From: Catellatospora sp. KI3
Lineage (GTDB): Bacteria > Actinomycetota > Actinomycetes > Mycobacteriales > Micromonosporaceae
Direction: 5' to 3'
Length of the DNA: 64,000 bases
Assembly: GCF_029948125.1 (NCBI RefSeq)
Contig: NZ_JASAMB010000019.1
Coordinates: 120,777-184,776 of the forward strand
Shown here: positions 1 to 10,084 of the stretch, in pieces
How positions within the stretch are numbered: position 1 is the stretch's first letter
How the letters are laid out: each line of letters starts with the position of its first letter
Made by a program: the position numbers and the translations under genes
Notes under the pieces: model-generated
Database searches by the model: none
Told to the model about the DNA's origin: nothing
The model's input: the letters and a program-made list of their open reading frames with translations, nothing else

Positions 1-337
1 CCGCTGCGGCCCGCTTGACCGCCAGGGCCGCGATGTCGACGGTCGGCGGAATGCTGTTGAGCGGCATGTCGACGATGGTGGTGACACCCCCGGCCGCCGC
101 GGCGCGGGTCGCGGTGTCGAAGCCCTCCCACTGCGTCCGGCCCGGTTCGTTGACGTGCACGTGCGTGTCGACCAGGCCCGGCAGCAGCGCGCACTCGCCC
201 AGGTCGATGACGTCGTGGCCGCTCAGCGCCCCGTGCCCGGCCACGGCCGCGATCCGCCCGCCGCGCACGGCCACGTCGGCGGGCCGCTCCCCTTCCGGCG
301 TGAACACCCGGTACGACCGGAAGACCAGCTCGCTCAT
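1..337 (-). CDS. allB: allantoinase, N-terminal part (cut by window edge)
   Basis: The 112 visible residues open with a cyclic-amidohydrolase N-terminus. The metal-binding [11 protein letters not shown] stretch is followed by [17 protein letters not shown] and [10 protein letters not shown], which is characteristic of allantoinase rather than dihydroorotase. Allantoinase opens the hydantoin ring of (S)-allantoin to give allantoate. The ATG at 337–335 overlaps the TGA of the upstream aldolase-like gene (ATGA), so it is the last visible gene of the purine operon. The rest of the protein lies to the left of the window. I am confident of the family; the exact substrate is supported by the neighbouring urate-degradation genes. 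Confidence 0.9.
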   Translation of the reverse strand, partial: MSELVFRSYRVFTPEGERPADVAVRGGRIAAVAGHGALSGHDVIDLGECALLPGLVDTHVHVNEPGRTQWEGFDTATRAAAAGGVTTIVDMPLNSIPPTVDIAALAVKRAAA

Positions 338-1478
338 AGTGCGTCCAGACTGGACGGGTCCACGTCGAACTCGCCCGGGTCGAGGGCGCCGCAGTGCAGG
401 CCGCGGCGCAGGAACGCGGCCAGCATGCGGGCCGTGGCGGGCTCGTCGAGGTAGCCGCTGTCGCGGCGGTCCAGGTAGTCGCGCAGGCGCCTGGCCGCGG
501 CCGGAGCGCCGTCGCGGAAGAAGGCGTACGCGGTGCCGAAGCGCGTCGCCAGCTGCGCCGGATGCAGGTCCCATCCCTGGTAGAAGCCGCGTTCCAGGCC
601 CCGGCGCACCAGCTTCGCGTGTACGCCCCAGGCCGCGTGGACGGCGGCGGTGTCCCCGACCGGCAGGATGTTGGTGGAGCCGTCGGACAGCCGTACCCCC
701 GTGCCCGCCGCCGCCACCTGCATCACCGCCTTGGCGTGGTCGGCGGCGGGATGGTCGGCGGCCTGGCGGCCGGGGGCGATGCCGAGCGCGGCGGAGTAGT
801 CGTACGTGCCGTAGTGCAGCCCGGTGCACCGCCCGGCGGCGGCGTGGATCATCCGGGCCAGCGGGACCGTCCCGTCGGCGCCGAGCACCGCCTGCGGCAG
901 CTCGATCTGCAGCTCGAACCGCAGCTGCCCGGAGATCGGCTCCAGCCTGCGGCACAGCGACACCATCGCCTCGACCTGCGCCACCGAGCTCACCTTCGGC
1001 AGGGTCACCACGAACCCCGGCGGGACGGTGCCCAGCGCGTCCAGGAACCGGTCCAGGGTGCGCAGTGCCCGCGCCCGCGTCGGCGCCTCCAGGCTCTTGA
1101 TCCGGATGCCGGTGAACGGCGCCGGCCGGGTGGCCAGGTACACCGCCATGGCGCGCGCGTGCGCGTCCTCGGTCTCGTCCTCGCGTACGCCGTAGCCGTC
1201 CTCGAAGTCGATCCGCAGGTCCTCGATCGGCTCCGACGCCAGCTTCCGGCCCACCCGACCGTGCAGCTCCTCCGGGTACGGCAGCCCGTGCTCGGCCAGC
1301 GCCGCCAGCGCACCGGCGCCCCAGCGCGCCACCAGGTCGGACCGGACCCGGTCGGCGGGCACGTACACGGTGTGCAGCGGCTGGCGGGTCGCGGGCTCAC
1401 CCGGGTACCGCTGCTGCCACAGCGCGTCGTCGGCGGCCAGCCGCCGGTCGATCTCCGCGTACGCCGCCGGGCTGAGCA

Positions 1479-1479
<1 letters not shown>
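334..1479 (-). CDS. DUF6986 / HpcH-HpaI-like aldolase-citrate lyase family protein
   Basis: A 381-residue soluble protein of the TIM-barrel HpcH/HpaI-citrate lyase superfamily. It has a metal/CoA-binding style core: [29 protein letters not shown], then an [10 protein letters not shown] strand. It resembles the actinobacterial DUF6986 group that sits beside malate synthase in allantoin clusters. The reaction is not established. An aldolase or lyase acting on a C2/C4 acid from glyoxylate is a reasonable inference. The ATG at 1479 overlaps the malate synthase TGA and its own stop overlaps the allantoinase ATG, so expression is probably translationally coupled. Confidence 0.85.
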
Positions 1480-2997
<1,518 letters not shown>

Positions 2998-3008
<11 letters not shown>

Positions 3009-5472
3009 CGATGTGCTCGGGGCGCACCGGCACCCGGGTCAGGGCCGCGCCCGTGGCGGCGCGGATCGCGGCCACGACCGCGGGCGTGGACGAGATGGTG
3101 GGCGGCTCGCCCACCCCGCGTAGACCGTACGGGCTGTGCGGGTCGGCCAGCTCCAGGACGTCGAGCCGCATCGGAGGCATGTCCATGATCGTAGGGAGCA
3201 GATAGTCGGTGAAGGACGGATTGCGTACCATTCCGTCCACGACCTGGATCTCCTCCATCAGGGCCAGGCCTAAGCCCTGCGCCGTGCCGCCCTGGATCTG
3301 GCCGGCCACGGCCTGCGGGTTGACCGCTTTGCCGACGTCCTGGGCGGTGGCTATCTCGACGACCTTCACCAGGCCCAGTTCGACGTCTACGTCGACGGTG
3401 GCCCGGTGGGCGGCGAAGGCGTACTGGACGTGGGCGTCGCCCTGGCCGGTTTCTGGATCCAGTGCGTGCGTGGGGCGGTGGCGCCACTCCACCGTCTCCT
3501 CCAGCGCGCCGGCCTCCAGCGCCCCCACCCACTCCTCAGCCGAAAGGAAGGGACCCTTCTTATCGTTATCTGATGTGGAAGGGGCCCTTCCTAACGCCGT
3601 GAGGCGCGCGGCGAGGCGGGCGCGCAGGGCGAGGCAGGCGGCGCGGACGGCGCCGCCGGTCATGTAGGTCTGGCGGGACGCCGAGGAGGAGCCCGCGCTG
3701 CCGACACTGGTGTCGGCGGGCGCGATGGTCACCTGCTCCACGCCCAGCTCGGTACGCACGATCTGCGCCTGCACCGTGACCAGCCCCTGCCCCACCTCGG
3801 CGGCGGCGGTGTGCACCAGTGCGGCCGGGCGCCCGCCGACCAGCTCCAGCCGCACCCGCGCGGTCGCGAAGTCGTCGAACCCCTCGGAGAAGCACACGTT
3901 CTTGATGCCGATGGCGTAGCCGACCCCGCGCACCACCCCCTCGCCCCGCGTCGTGTTGGCGGTGCCGCCGGGCGGGAAGTCGGCCCCGGCCGGGGCCTGC
4001 GGCCGCTCCCGCACCAGCCGCAGCAGCTCGGCGACCGGGGCGGGGCCCTCCACGAGCTGCCCGGTCGGCATCCGGTCGCCGGTGGTCAGCGCGTTGCGCA
4101 GCCGCACCTCGACCGGGTCCAGGCCGACGGCGGCCGCGAGCCGGTCCATCTGCGACTCGTACGCGAAGCAGGCCTGCACGGCGCCGAAGCCGCGCATCGC
4201 CCCGCACGGCGGGTTGTTGGTGTAGAGGCCGTAGGCGTCCATCACCACGTTCGGCACGTCGTAGGGGCCGATGCCGAGGGTGGCGGCGTTGGCGACGACC
4301 GCGCCGGTGCTGGAGGCGTACGCGCCCCCGTCCAGCACGATGCTCGCCTTCACGTAGACCAGGCGGCCGTCGCGGTCGGCGCCGTGCTCGTAGCGCAGCC
4401 GGGCCGGGTGGCGGTGCACGTGGCCGAAGAACGACTCCTCCCGGCCGTACACCATCTTCACCGGACGGCCGGTGCGCAGCGCGAGCAGGCACGCGTGCAC
4501 CTGCATGGACAGGTCCTCGCGCGCGCCGAAGGCGCCGCCGACCCCGGCCAGGGTGAGCCGCACCTTCTCCTGCGGCAGGCCCAGGCAGGCCGCGACCTGC
4601 TGCTGGTCGACGTGCAGCCACTGGGTCGCGATGTACAGGTCGACGCCGCCGTCCTCGGCGGGCACCGCCAGCCCGGACTCCGGGCCGAGGAACGCCTGGT
4701 CCTGCATGCCGACCTGGTACTCGCCGGTGACCACGACCGGGGCGGTCGCGGCCGGGTCGCCCTTGCGGATCGGCACGTGGCGCAGCAGATTGGGCCGGTC
4801 GGCATGCACCCGGTCCGAGCCTGGCAGCAGCGCCGCGTCGGGGTCGGTGACCGGGGCGAGCACCTCGTAGTCGGCCTTGATCAGCGAGGCGGCCCGGCGG
4901 GCGGTCTCGGGGTGGTCGGCGGCCACGATCGCGATCGGCTCGCCCTGGTAGCGGATCTCCGTGCCCGCCAGGACGGGCTGGTCGGCGTGCTCCAGGCCGT
5001 ACACCCGGCGTCCCGGCACATCCTGCGCCGTGAGCACCGCGTAGACCCCCGGCAGCGCGACCGCCGCGGTCAGGTCCAGGCCCGTGAGCTTCGCGCGGGG
5101 GTACGGGCTGCGCAGCGTCGCCCCCCACAGCATGTCGTCGGCCCACAGATCCGACGAGAACGCGAACTCGCCGCTGACCTTGAGCCGCCCGTCCGGCCGC
5201 TGCGGGCTGCTGCCCACCCCGCCCCCGACCCGGACATCCAGCCCGGTCGGCCGCGCCCCCACCCGCACCTGCGCAGTCGGCCTGGTCGCATCAGCCGGCC
5301 GGACCTGGGCGACCTGTCCGCTCCGCCGGACCCTGTCCGCGATGCGTGCCGGGCCGGCGGGTGCCGCACCGGCCAGGCTTTCGATATCTTGTGCGTTTTC
5401 CGTCGTTCCAGCGACGGAAAACGCACAAGATCCGGCCGTGCCGAGCGGTTCGGTGAACGGGATGGTCGTCAT
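2998..5472 (-). CDS. xanthine dehydrogenase, molybdopterin-binding large subunit, with two in-frame palindrome insertions
   Basis: An 824-residue xanthine-oxidase-family Mo-cofactor subunit that hydroxylates hypoxanthine/xanthine to urate with the FAD and 2Fe-2S subunits downstream of 8301. Landmarks are AFGAREDLSM, GAMRGFGAVQA, EVGQGLVTVQAQ and the catalytic-glutamate region RGVGEPPTISSTPA near the C-terminus. The start is ATG at 5472, preceded by GAGGTG and overlapping the deaminase stop. Two low-similarity stretches are encoded by palindromic DNA: residues about 14–29 (perfect inverted repeat 5386–5431) and about 627–643 (family B pair 3546–3591). Neither breaks the frame. Whether the enzyme tolerates them is not shown here, but the reading frame is otherwise intact. 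Confidence 0.93.
3546..3591. repeat. family B palindrome pair (copy B1), inside a coding sequence
   Basis: Two near-identical 15-nt self-complementary units, GGAAGGGACCCTTCT at 3546–3560 and GGAAGGGGCCCTTCC at 3577–3591, are separated by a 16-nt spacer. The start-to-start distance is 31 nt, identical to copies B2 (43795) and B3 (61056). Unlike those intergenic copies, this one lies within the xanthine dehydrogenase large-subunit gene, where it encodes part of an extra segment (residues about 627–643) without stop codons. Confidence 0.85.
5386..5431. repeat. perfect 20-bp inverted repeat (family C), inside a coding sequence
   Basis: ATCTTGTGCGTTTTCCGTCG at 5386–5405 is followed by a 6-nt loop (TTCCAG) and its exact reverse complement at 5412–5431. 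The element is AT-richer than its surroundings and sits in frame in the first 30 codons of the xanthine dehydrogenase large-subunit gene. As RNA it would form a very stable hairpin just after the start codon, which could affect translation of that gene. Only one copy is present in this window. Confidence 0.9.
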
Positions 5473-6989
5473 CGGGACACCTCGTTGGTCAGGCGGCGGC
5501 TGACGCGGGCGAGGTCCCGCGCAAGCGCGCCCTGGTCGGCGTTGGTGAGCCGCCCGGACCGGACCACGGCCGCGCCGCCGACCAGCAGCGCCTCCAGCGG
5601 CGCGGGCGGTCCGAGCACCAGCGCGGCCACCGGGTCGGCGATCCCCGCGTGCCCCAGCCCGTCCAGCCGCCACAGCGCGACGTCGGCCAGCTTGCCCACC
5701 TCCAGCGACCCCAGCTCCCGCTCCCGCCCCAGGCACCGCGCCCCGCCGATGGTCCCGAGCGCCAGCGCCTCCCGCGCCGTCAGCGCGGCCGCCGCCACGC
5801 CGTCACGCGACCGCGCCGCGCGCTCGCCGACCGCCCCGCGCTCGCCGACCGCCGCGCCGGAAGCGGGCGCCGCGCCGGAAGCGGACCCCGGACCGGCCGC
5901 GGAGCCGGTGCGGGCGGCCCGCAGCCGGGCCGACAGCAGCGCCTGGCGCAGTTCCGGGCCGAGCGCGCCCGCCTCCTGGGAGGCGGCGCCGTCGACGCCC
6001 AGGCCGACCGGGGCGCCCGCGTCGAGCAGGTCCCGGACCGGTGCGATGCCCGCGCCGAGCCGGGCGTTGGAGCTGGGGCAGTGCGCGATGCCGGTGCCGG
6101 TCGCGCCCAGCCGCGCGATCGCGGCCGCGTCCAGGTGCACCCCGTGCGCCAGCCACACGTCCCCGCCGAGCCAGCCCAGCTTCTCCGCGTACTCCACGGG
6201 GGTGCAGCCGAAGCGGTCGCGGCAGAACTCCTCCTCGTCGAGCGTCTCCGCAAGATGCGTGTGCAGGCGTACGCCGTGGGCGCGGGCCAGCGCCGCCGCC
6301 TCGCGCATCAGCTCCGGGGTGACCGAGAACGGCGAGCACGGCGCGACCGCCACCCGCACCGTCGCCGACGGCGACGGATCGTGGTGGCGCTCGATCGCCT
6401 CGGCGGTCGCGGCCAGCGCCGCGTCGGTCGACTCCACCACGTGGTCGGGCGGCAGCCCGCCGTCCTTCTCCCCCAGGTCCATCGACCCCCGGCAGGCGTG
6501 CAGCCGTACGCCGATCCCGGCCGCCGCGTGGACCTGCGCCCCGATCAGGTCCCCGGTGCCGCGCGGGAAGACGTAGTGGTGGTCGGCGGCGGTGGTGCAG
6601 CCCGACAGGGCGAGCCAGCCCAGCCCGGCCGCGCTGGTGGCGTGCACCAGTTCGTCGTCCAGCCGGGCCCAGGTCGGGTACAGCTCGACCAGCCAGCCGA
6701 ACAGGTCGCGCTGCTGCGCCAGCCCCCGGGTGGCCCACTGGTACAGATGGTGGTGCGTGTTGACCAGGCCCGGCGTGGCCAGGCAGCCCCGCCCGTCGAT
6801 GACCCGGTCCACCGGCCCGGCGTACCCGCCCGCCCCGACCGCCGCGATCCGGTCGCCCTCGACCAGCACGTGCCCGCGCTCGTACTCGGTGCCGGCGGCG
6901 TCGACCGTCGCGATCGCGCAGTCCGACAGCAGCACCCGCTGCGGCGGGCTCGGCGGCGGCGCCGTCAGCTGCTCGTCCCGCCCGCTCAT
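5469..6989 (-). CDS. 8-oxoguanine deaminase-type amidohydrolase
   Basis: A 506-residue COG0402 amidohydrolase. Metal-binding GLVNTHHHLYQWATRG lies near residue 65, then HTHLAETLDEEEF, LAHGVHLD, AHCPSSNARLGAG and GLGVDGAASQE with the catalytic aspartate. The pattern matches 8-oxoguanine deaminases, which yield urate; a guanine- or other aminopurine deaminase is the alternative. An Ala/Gly/Arg-rich insert at about residues 355–390 is unusual and probably a surface loop. ATGA overlaps on both sides place it between the 2Fe-2S and Mo subunits of xanthine dehydrogenase, feeding urate into the same pathway. Confidence 0.87.
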   Translation of the reverse strand: MSGRDEQLTAPPPSPPQRVLLSDCAIATVDAAGTEYERGHVLVEGDRIAAVGAGGYAGPVDRVIDGRGCLATPGLVNTHHHLYQWATRGLAQQRDLFGWLVELYPTWARLDDELVHATSAAGLGWLALSGCTTAADHHYVFPRGTGDLIGAQVHAAAGIGVRLHACRGSMDLGEKDGGLPPDHVVESTDAALAATAEAIERHHDPSPSATVRVAVAPCSPFSVTPELMREAAALARAHGVRLHTHLAETLDEEEFCRDRFGCTPVEYAEKLGWLGGDVWLAHGVHLDAAAIARLGATGTGIAHCPSSNARLGAGIAPVRDLLDAGAPVGLGVDGAASQEAGALGPELRQALLSARLRAARTGSAAGPGSASGAAPASGAAVGERGAVGERAARSRDGVAAAALTAREALALGTIGGARCLGRERELGSLEVGKLADVALWRLDGLGHAGIADPVAALVLGPPAPLEALLVGGAAVVRSGRLTNADQGALARDLARVSRRLTNEVSR

Positions 6990-7456
6990 GCCTGACCACC
7001 GGCCGCGAGCCGTACCGCTTCCATGATCTTCTCGTAGCCGGTGCAGCGGCACAGGTTGCCGGCCAGGGCCTCGCGGATCTGCGGATCGGTGGGGTGCGGG
7101 TTGCGGCTGAGCAGGTCGTCCACGGCCACGATCAGGCCCGGGGTGCAGAAGCCGCACTGCACCGCGCCCGCCGCCAGGAACGCCCGCTGCACCGGCCCCG
7201 GTTCGGCATCCGGGCCGCCGCTCAGCCCCTCGACGGTGACGACCTCCCGGCCGACCGCCTGCCCCGCCGCGACCAGGCACGAGCACACCGCGGTGCCGTC
7301 CAGGTACACCGTGCACGAGCCGCATTCGCCCTGTTCGCAGGCGTTCTTGCTGCCGGGCAGGCCGAGCCGCTCGCGCAGCACGTACAGCAGGCTCTCGCCC
7401 TCCCAGACGTCGTCGGCGGTGCGGGGCACCCCGTTGACCGTGCACGTCACTCGCAC
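6986..7456 (-). CDS. xanthine dehydrogenase, 2Fe-2S subunit
   Basis: A 156-residue small subunit with a plant-type 2Fe-2S domain (CEQGECGSCTV, then a further Cys) and a C-terminal 2Fe-2S-binding domain (QCGFCTPG and GNLCRCTGYEKI). It relays electrons from the Mo centre to FAD. The start chosen is GTG at 7456 because homologues typically begin MRVT–VNG. A GTG at 7450 would give the GTGA overlap seen elsewhere in this operon and is a real alternative. The stop overlaps the next ATG (ATGA). Confidence 0.93.
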   Translation of the reverse strand: MRVTCTVNGVPRTADDVWEGESLLYVLRERLGLPGSKNACEQGECGSCTVYLDGTAVCSCLVAAGQAVGREVVTVEGLSGGPDAEPGPVQRAFLAAGAVQCGFCTPGLIVAVDDLLSRNPHPTDPQIREALAGNLCRCTGYEKIMEAVRLAAGGQA

Positions 7457-8301
7457 AGTTCCTCCCAGGCCCAGGTCAGCGTGCGCCGGGCCAGCACCGA
7501 CAGGCTGTGCCTGCGGTAGGCGGCGGTGCCGCGTACGTCGTCGATCGGGGCGGCCGCGGCCGACACCAGCTCGCCGAAGCGGCGGGCCAGGTCCGGGTCG
7601 AGCGGCCCGGGGCCGTCCCAGGGCAGGTGCGCGGCGGCGAACTCCTCCGCCTCGGGGGCGCGGCGCGGGGTCGGCGCGGCCGAGCCGATGCCCGTGCCGA
7701 CCGAGCGCCGCCCCGGGTGCAGGGCCAGCGCGAACGAGCTGACCGCGATCACCATCGCGTTGCGGGTGCCGATCTTGGCGAACTGCTCCGGCCCGTCGGC
7801 CGGGGCGACCAGCACCGCCGCGATCAGCTCGTCGGGGGCGAGCACGCTGCGCTTGGGGCCGGTGAAGAAGTCGGCGACGGGGACCTCGCGGGTGCCGCGT
7901 ACCGAGGCGAGTTCGACCACGGCCCCGGCGGCCAGCAGCGGCGGATGGCCGTCCCCGGCCGGGGAGGCCGAGCCGAGGTTGCCGCCCAGGGTGCCCCGGT
8001 TGCGGATCTGCGGCGAGCCCACCGTGCGCGACGCCGCGGCCAGCCCCGGCAGCAGGCCGCCCAGCTCCTCGATGAGCCGGGTGTAGCTGACGCCCGCCCC
8101 GACGCGCAGCACGTCGCCGTCGCGCCCCCAGGCCGCCAGCTCCGGCACCCGGGTCAGGTCCAGCAGCGCGGCCGGGCGGCGCCGGTGAAAGTTCAGCTCC
8201 ACCATCACGTCGGTGCCCCCGGCCACCGGCACCGCCTCGGGCCGGTCGGCCTTGACCGCCAGCGCGTCGGCCCAGGTCACGGGCGTCAGGAAGTCCATCA
8301 T
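7447..8301 (-). CDS. xanthine dehydrogenase, FAD-binding subunit
   Basis: A 284-residue CO-dehydrogenase flavoprotein-type subunit. The FAD-binding motifs are PVAGGTDVMVEL near residue 25 and SPQIRNRGTLGGNLGSASPA near residue 100, followed by the C-terminal CO_deh_flav domain. It passes electrons from the Fe-S subunit to the acceptor. The ATG at 8301 overlaps the urate oxidase stop (ATGA); the second codon is also ATG. Its 3' end overlaps the 2Fe-2S subunit gene. Confidence 0.93.
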   Translation of the reverse strand: MMDFLTPVTWADALAVKADRPEAVPVAGGTDVMVELNFHRRRPAALLDLTRVPELAAWGRDGDVLRVGAGVSYTRLIEELGGLLPGLAAASRTVGSPQIRNRGTLGGNLGSASPAGDGHPPLLAAGAVVELASVRGTREVPVADFFTGPKRSVLAPDELIAAVLVAPADGPEQFAKIGTRNAMVIAVSSFALALHPGRRSVGTGIGSAAPTPRRAPEAEEFAAAHLPWDGPGPLDPDLARRFGELVSAAAAPIDDVRGTAAYRRHSLSVLARRTLTWAWEELCE

Positions 8302-9158
8302 CGCCCCGCCCACTCCCACGACGGCCCGGCCGGGGCCGCGCCGTCGCGCAGCACCGCCGCCTCGATCAGCCCGTACGGCCGGTCGGCGGCGAGGTACACC
8401 TCGCCCGGGTTGTCCAGCCCGAACGGCGCCAGGTCGACCAGGAAGTGGTGCCGGTTCGGCAGCGCCAGCCGCACCTCGGCCACCTGCGGCACCCGGTCGA
8501 GCACCCGCTCGCCCATCGCGTACAGCGTCTGCTGCAGCGAGCGGCTGTACGTCTGCACGAAGGCGTCGACGAGGGCGGCGCGTACGTCGTCGTACGCCTC
8601 GTCCCAGCCGACGTCGAGCCCGTCGAACCGCCAGCGGGCGTCGACCGCCGTGGCCAGGATCCGGTCGGCCGCCTCCGGCAGGGTCGTGTACCGGTCCCGG
8701 GCGAAGCCGCGGAACTCCGAGTCCGTCGTGTTCAGCAGCACCAGCCCGGTCAGCCCGCCGACCACCCACGCGCCCCGCGCGTCGGCGGTGACCACGGCCA
8801 GCCGGGTCTCGTCGCCGCGCCGGGCGAACGAGTGGTCGCCGAGCCGCTGCCACGGATGCTGCTCGACGGTCACCCGCGCCTGCTCGACCGGTCCGCTGAC
8901 GAAGTGCCGGGCCAGGTCCAGCCCGAACGCCTCGATCGCGGTGATGCCGTGGCGGGCCAGGGCGTACACGGTGTTCTTCTGCGTGTCGGTGGGCAGCACG
9001 TCGGCGTTGTCGCCGGTCAGGTGGGTCGCCTCCAGGCGGCCCGCGAGCGAGGTGCTGACGGTCAGGTCGGTGAGCCGGTGCCGCGGGCCGTCGCGGTCCA
9101 CCCGCACCAGCCGGCACTCGGCCTTGCCGTAGCAGTTCGCGCCCAGGTGGATGCTCAT
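8298..9158 (-). CDS. urate oxidase (uricase)
   Basis: A 286-residue cofactor-free uricase converting urate to 5-hydroxyisourate. The catalytic lysine region (NCYGKAECRL) and threonine region (LPTDTQKNTVYALA) are both present, as is the C-terminal PNRHHFLVDLAPFG substrate-loop region. The length is typical for bacterial tandem-T-fold uricases. The start is ATG at 9158, sharing one base with the preceding TGA (TGATG). The order OHCU decarboxylase, hydroxyisourate hydrolase, uricase matches the chemistry of the three urate-to-allantoin steps in reverse. Confidence 0.96.
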   Translation of the reverse strand: MSIHLGANCYGKAECRLVRVDRDGPRHRLTDLTVSTSLAGRLEATHLTGDNADVLPTDTQKNTVYALARHGITAIEAFGLDLARHFVSGPVEQARVTVEQHPWQRLGDHSFARRGDETRLAVVTADARGAWVVGGLTGLVLLNTTDSEFRGFARDRYTTLPEAADRILATAVDARWRFDGLDVGWDEAYDDVRAALVDAFVQTYSRSLQQTLYAMGERVLDRVPQVAEVRLALPNRHHFLVDLAPFGLDNPGEVYLAADRPYGLIEAAVLRDGAAPAGPSWEWAGR

Positions 9159-9484
9159 CAGGAACCCCGGTAGGTGGTGTAGCCGAACTTGCTGAGTAAC
9201 AACGGCAGGTGCAGGTGCCGGGTCGCGTCGGCGACGTCGAAGACGATCGTCACCTCGGGGAAGAAGCTGCCCAGCCCCTGGTACGCGGCGACGTCGAAGC
9301 GCAGCCCGTAGCGGCCGGGCAGCCACTGCTCGGCGGGCACCCAGTCGCGCAGCCGCCCGTCGGCGTCGGTGGTGCCCGACGCGACCGTGGTCCAGCCGTA
9401 CTGCCCCAGCCGCTGCAGCGTCACCGGCACGTCGGCCGCGGGCTCACCCCGGCAGGTGTCCAGCACGTGCGTCGACAGGCTCAT
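9158..9484 (-). CDS. uraH: 5-hydroxyisourate hydrolase
   Basis: A 108-residue transthyretin-related protein with the N-terminal LSTHVLDTCRGEPA motif and C-terminal YTTYRGS tetrapeptide that define hydroxyisourate hydrolases. The conserved His, Arg and terminal RGS active-site residues are visible. It converts 5-hydroxyisourate to OHCU as a homotetramer. The ATG at 9484 overlaps the upstream decarboxylase stop. Confidence 0.96.
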   Translation of the reverse strand: MSLSTHVLDTCRGEPAADVPVTLQRLGQYGWTTVASGTTDADGRLRDWVPAEQWLPGRYGLRFDVAAYQGLGSFFPEVTIVFDVADATRHLHLPLLLSKFGYTTYRGS

Positions 9485-9978
9485 GAGTGCATCAACTTCC
9501 GGAGCCGGTTGACGGTGATCGCGCTGAGCTCACGGCGTACGACCTCGCGCTCCGTGGTCGGGTCGTGCCCGAGCCGGGCCCGTGCCGCCGCGAGCATCTG
9601 CTGCGCCGAGCGGCCGCTGGCGAAGATCAGGAAGACGTGGCCGAACCGCTCCTCGTACGCCCGGTTCGCCGCGACCAGCGCCTGGGCCGTGGCCGCGTCG
9701 GCCCCGGCCGCGCCCGACTGCTCGCGCCGCGACCAGGCCGCCTCCCGGCTGTCGCCGCCCGCCCGCTCCCCGATCCGCGGATGCGCGGCCAGCGCCCGCT
9801 CCAGCTGCGCCCAGTCGAGGCCGTCCAGCGCCACCTCCGCGGCCGCGATCAGCGTGTCCGCGTCCGCGTACGGCCGGCCGGCCGCCACCCGCGCCGCCCA
9901 CACCGGACTGGCGCAGCAGGCGAGCAGTTCCGCCTCGGCCTGCGGCGTTGGCAGCTCGTTGAAGGCGGCTGTCGACAT
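9481..9978 (-). CDS. uraD: OHCU decarboxylase
   Basis: A 165-residue 2-oxo-4-hydroxy-4-carboxy-5-ureidoimidazoline decarboxylase giving (S)-allantoin. The catalytic His in AAHPRIGERAGG and Glu in SRREQSGA are present, as is the FLIFASGRSA substrate loop. The ATG at 9978 is preferred over an in-frame TTG at 9990, which lacks a clear ribosome site. It is the first gene of the ten-gene minus-strand purine operon, so its upstream region is expected to carry the operon promoter. Confidence 0.95.
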   Translation of the reverse strand: MSTAAFNELPTPQAEAELLACCASPVWAARVAAGRPYADADTLIAAAEVALDGLDWAQLERALAAHPRIGERAGGDSREAAWSRREQSGAAGADAATAQALVAANRAYEERFGHVFLIFASGRSAQQMLAAARARLGHDPTTEREVVRRELSAITVNRLRKLMHS

Positions 9979-10084
9979 GCGTTGAGTCAACTGCCCAGCC
10001 CCGTACCGATGAAGCGTCAGATGTGCTGAAACCGCAACAATGCCTGGTTACCCTCTTCGGAGGTTACTACGAGGGCAGGTGCCG
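9979..10084. promoter_or_regulatory. divergent promoter region of the purine operon and pucR
   Basis: This 106-bp gap separates the purine operon (leftward) from the PucR-type regulator (rightward). It is somewhat AT-richer than the flanks and contains GGTTACCCTC and GAGGTTAC segments a few bases apart, which could be part of an operator. No convincing -35/-10 pair stood out on either strand. A GAGGGCAGG ribosome site precedes the regulator ATG. Assignment as the shared control region rests on geometry. Confidence 0.45.

Noticed and set aside
3546..3591. Family B copy B1 as a transcription terminator
   Set aside because: It lies in the middle of an intact coding sequence in the centre of an operon, where termination would cut off the downstream genes.
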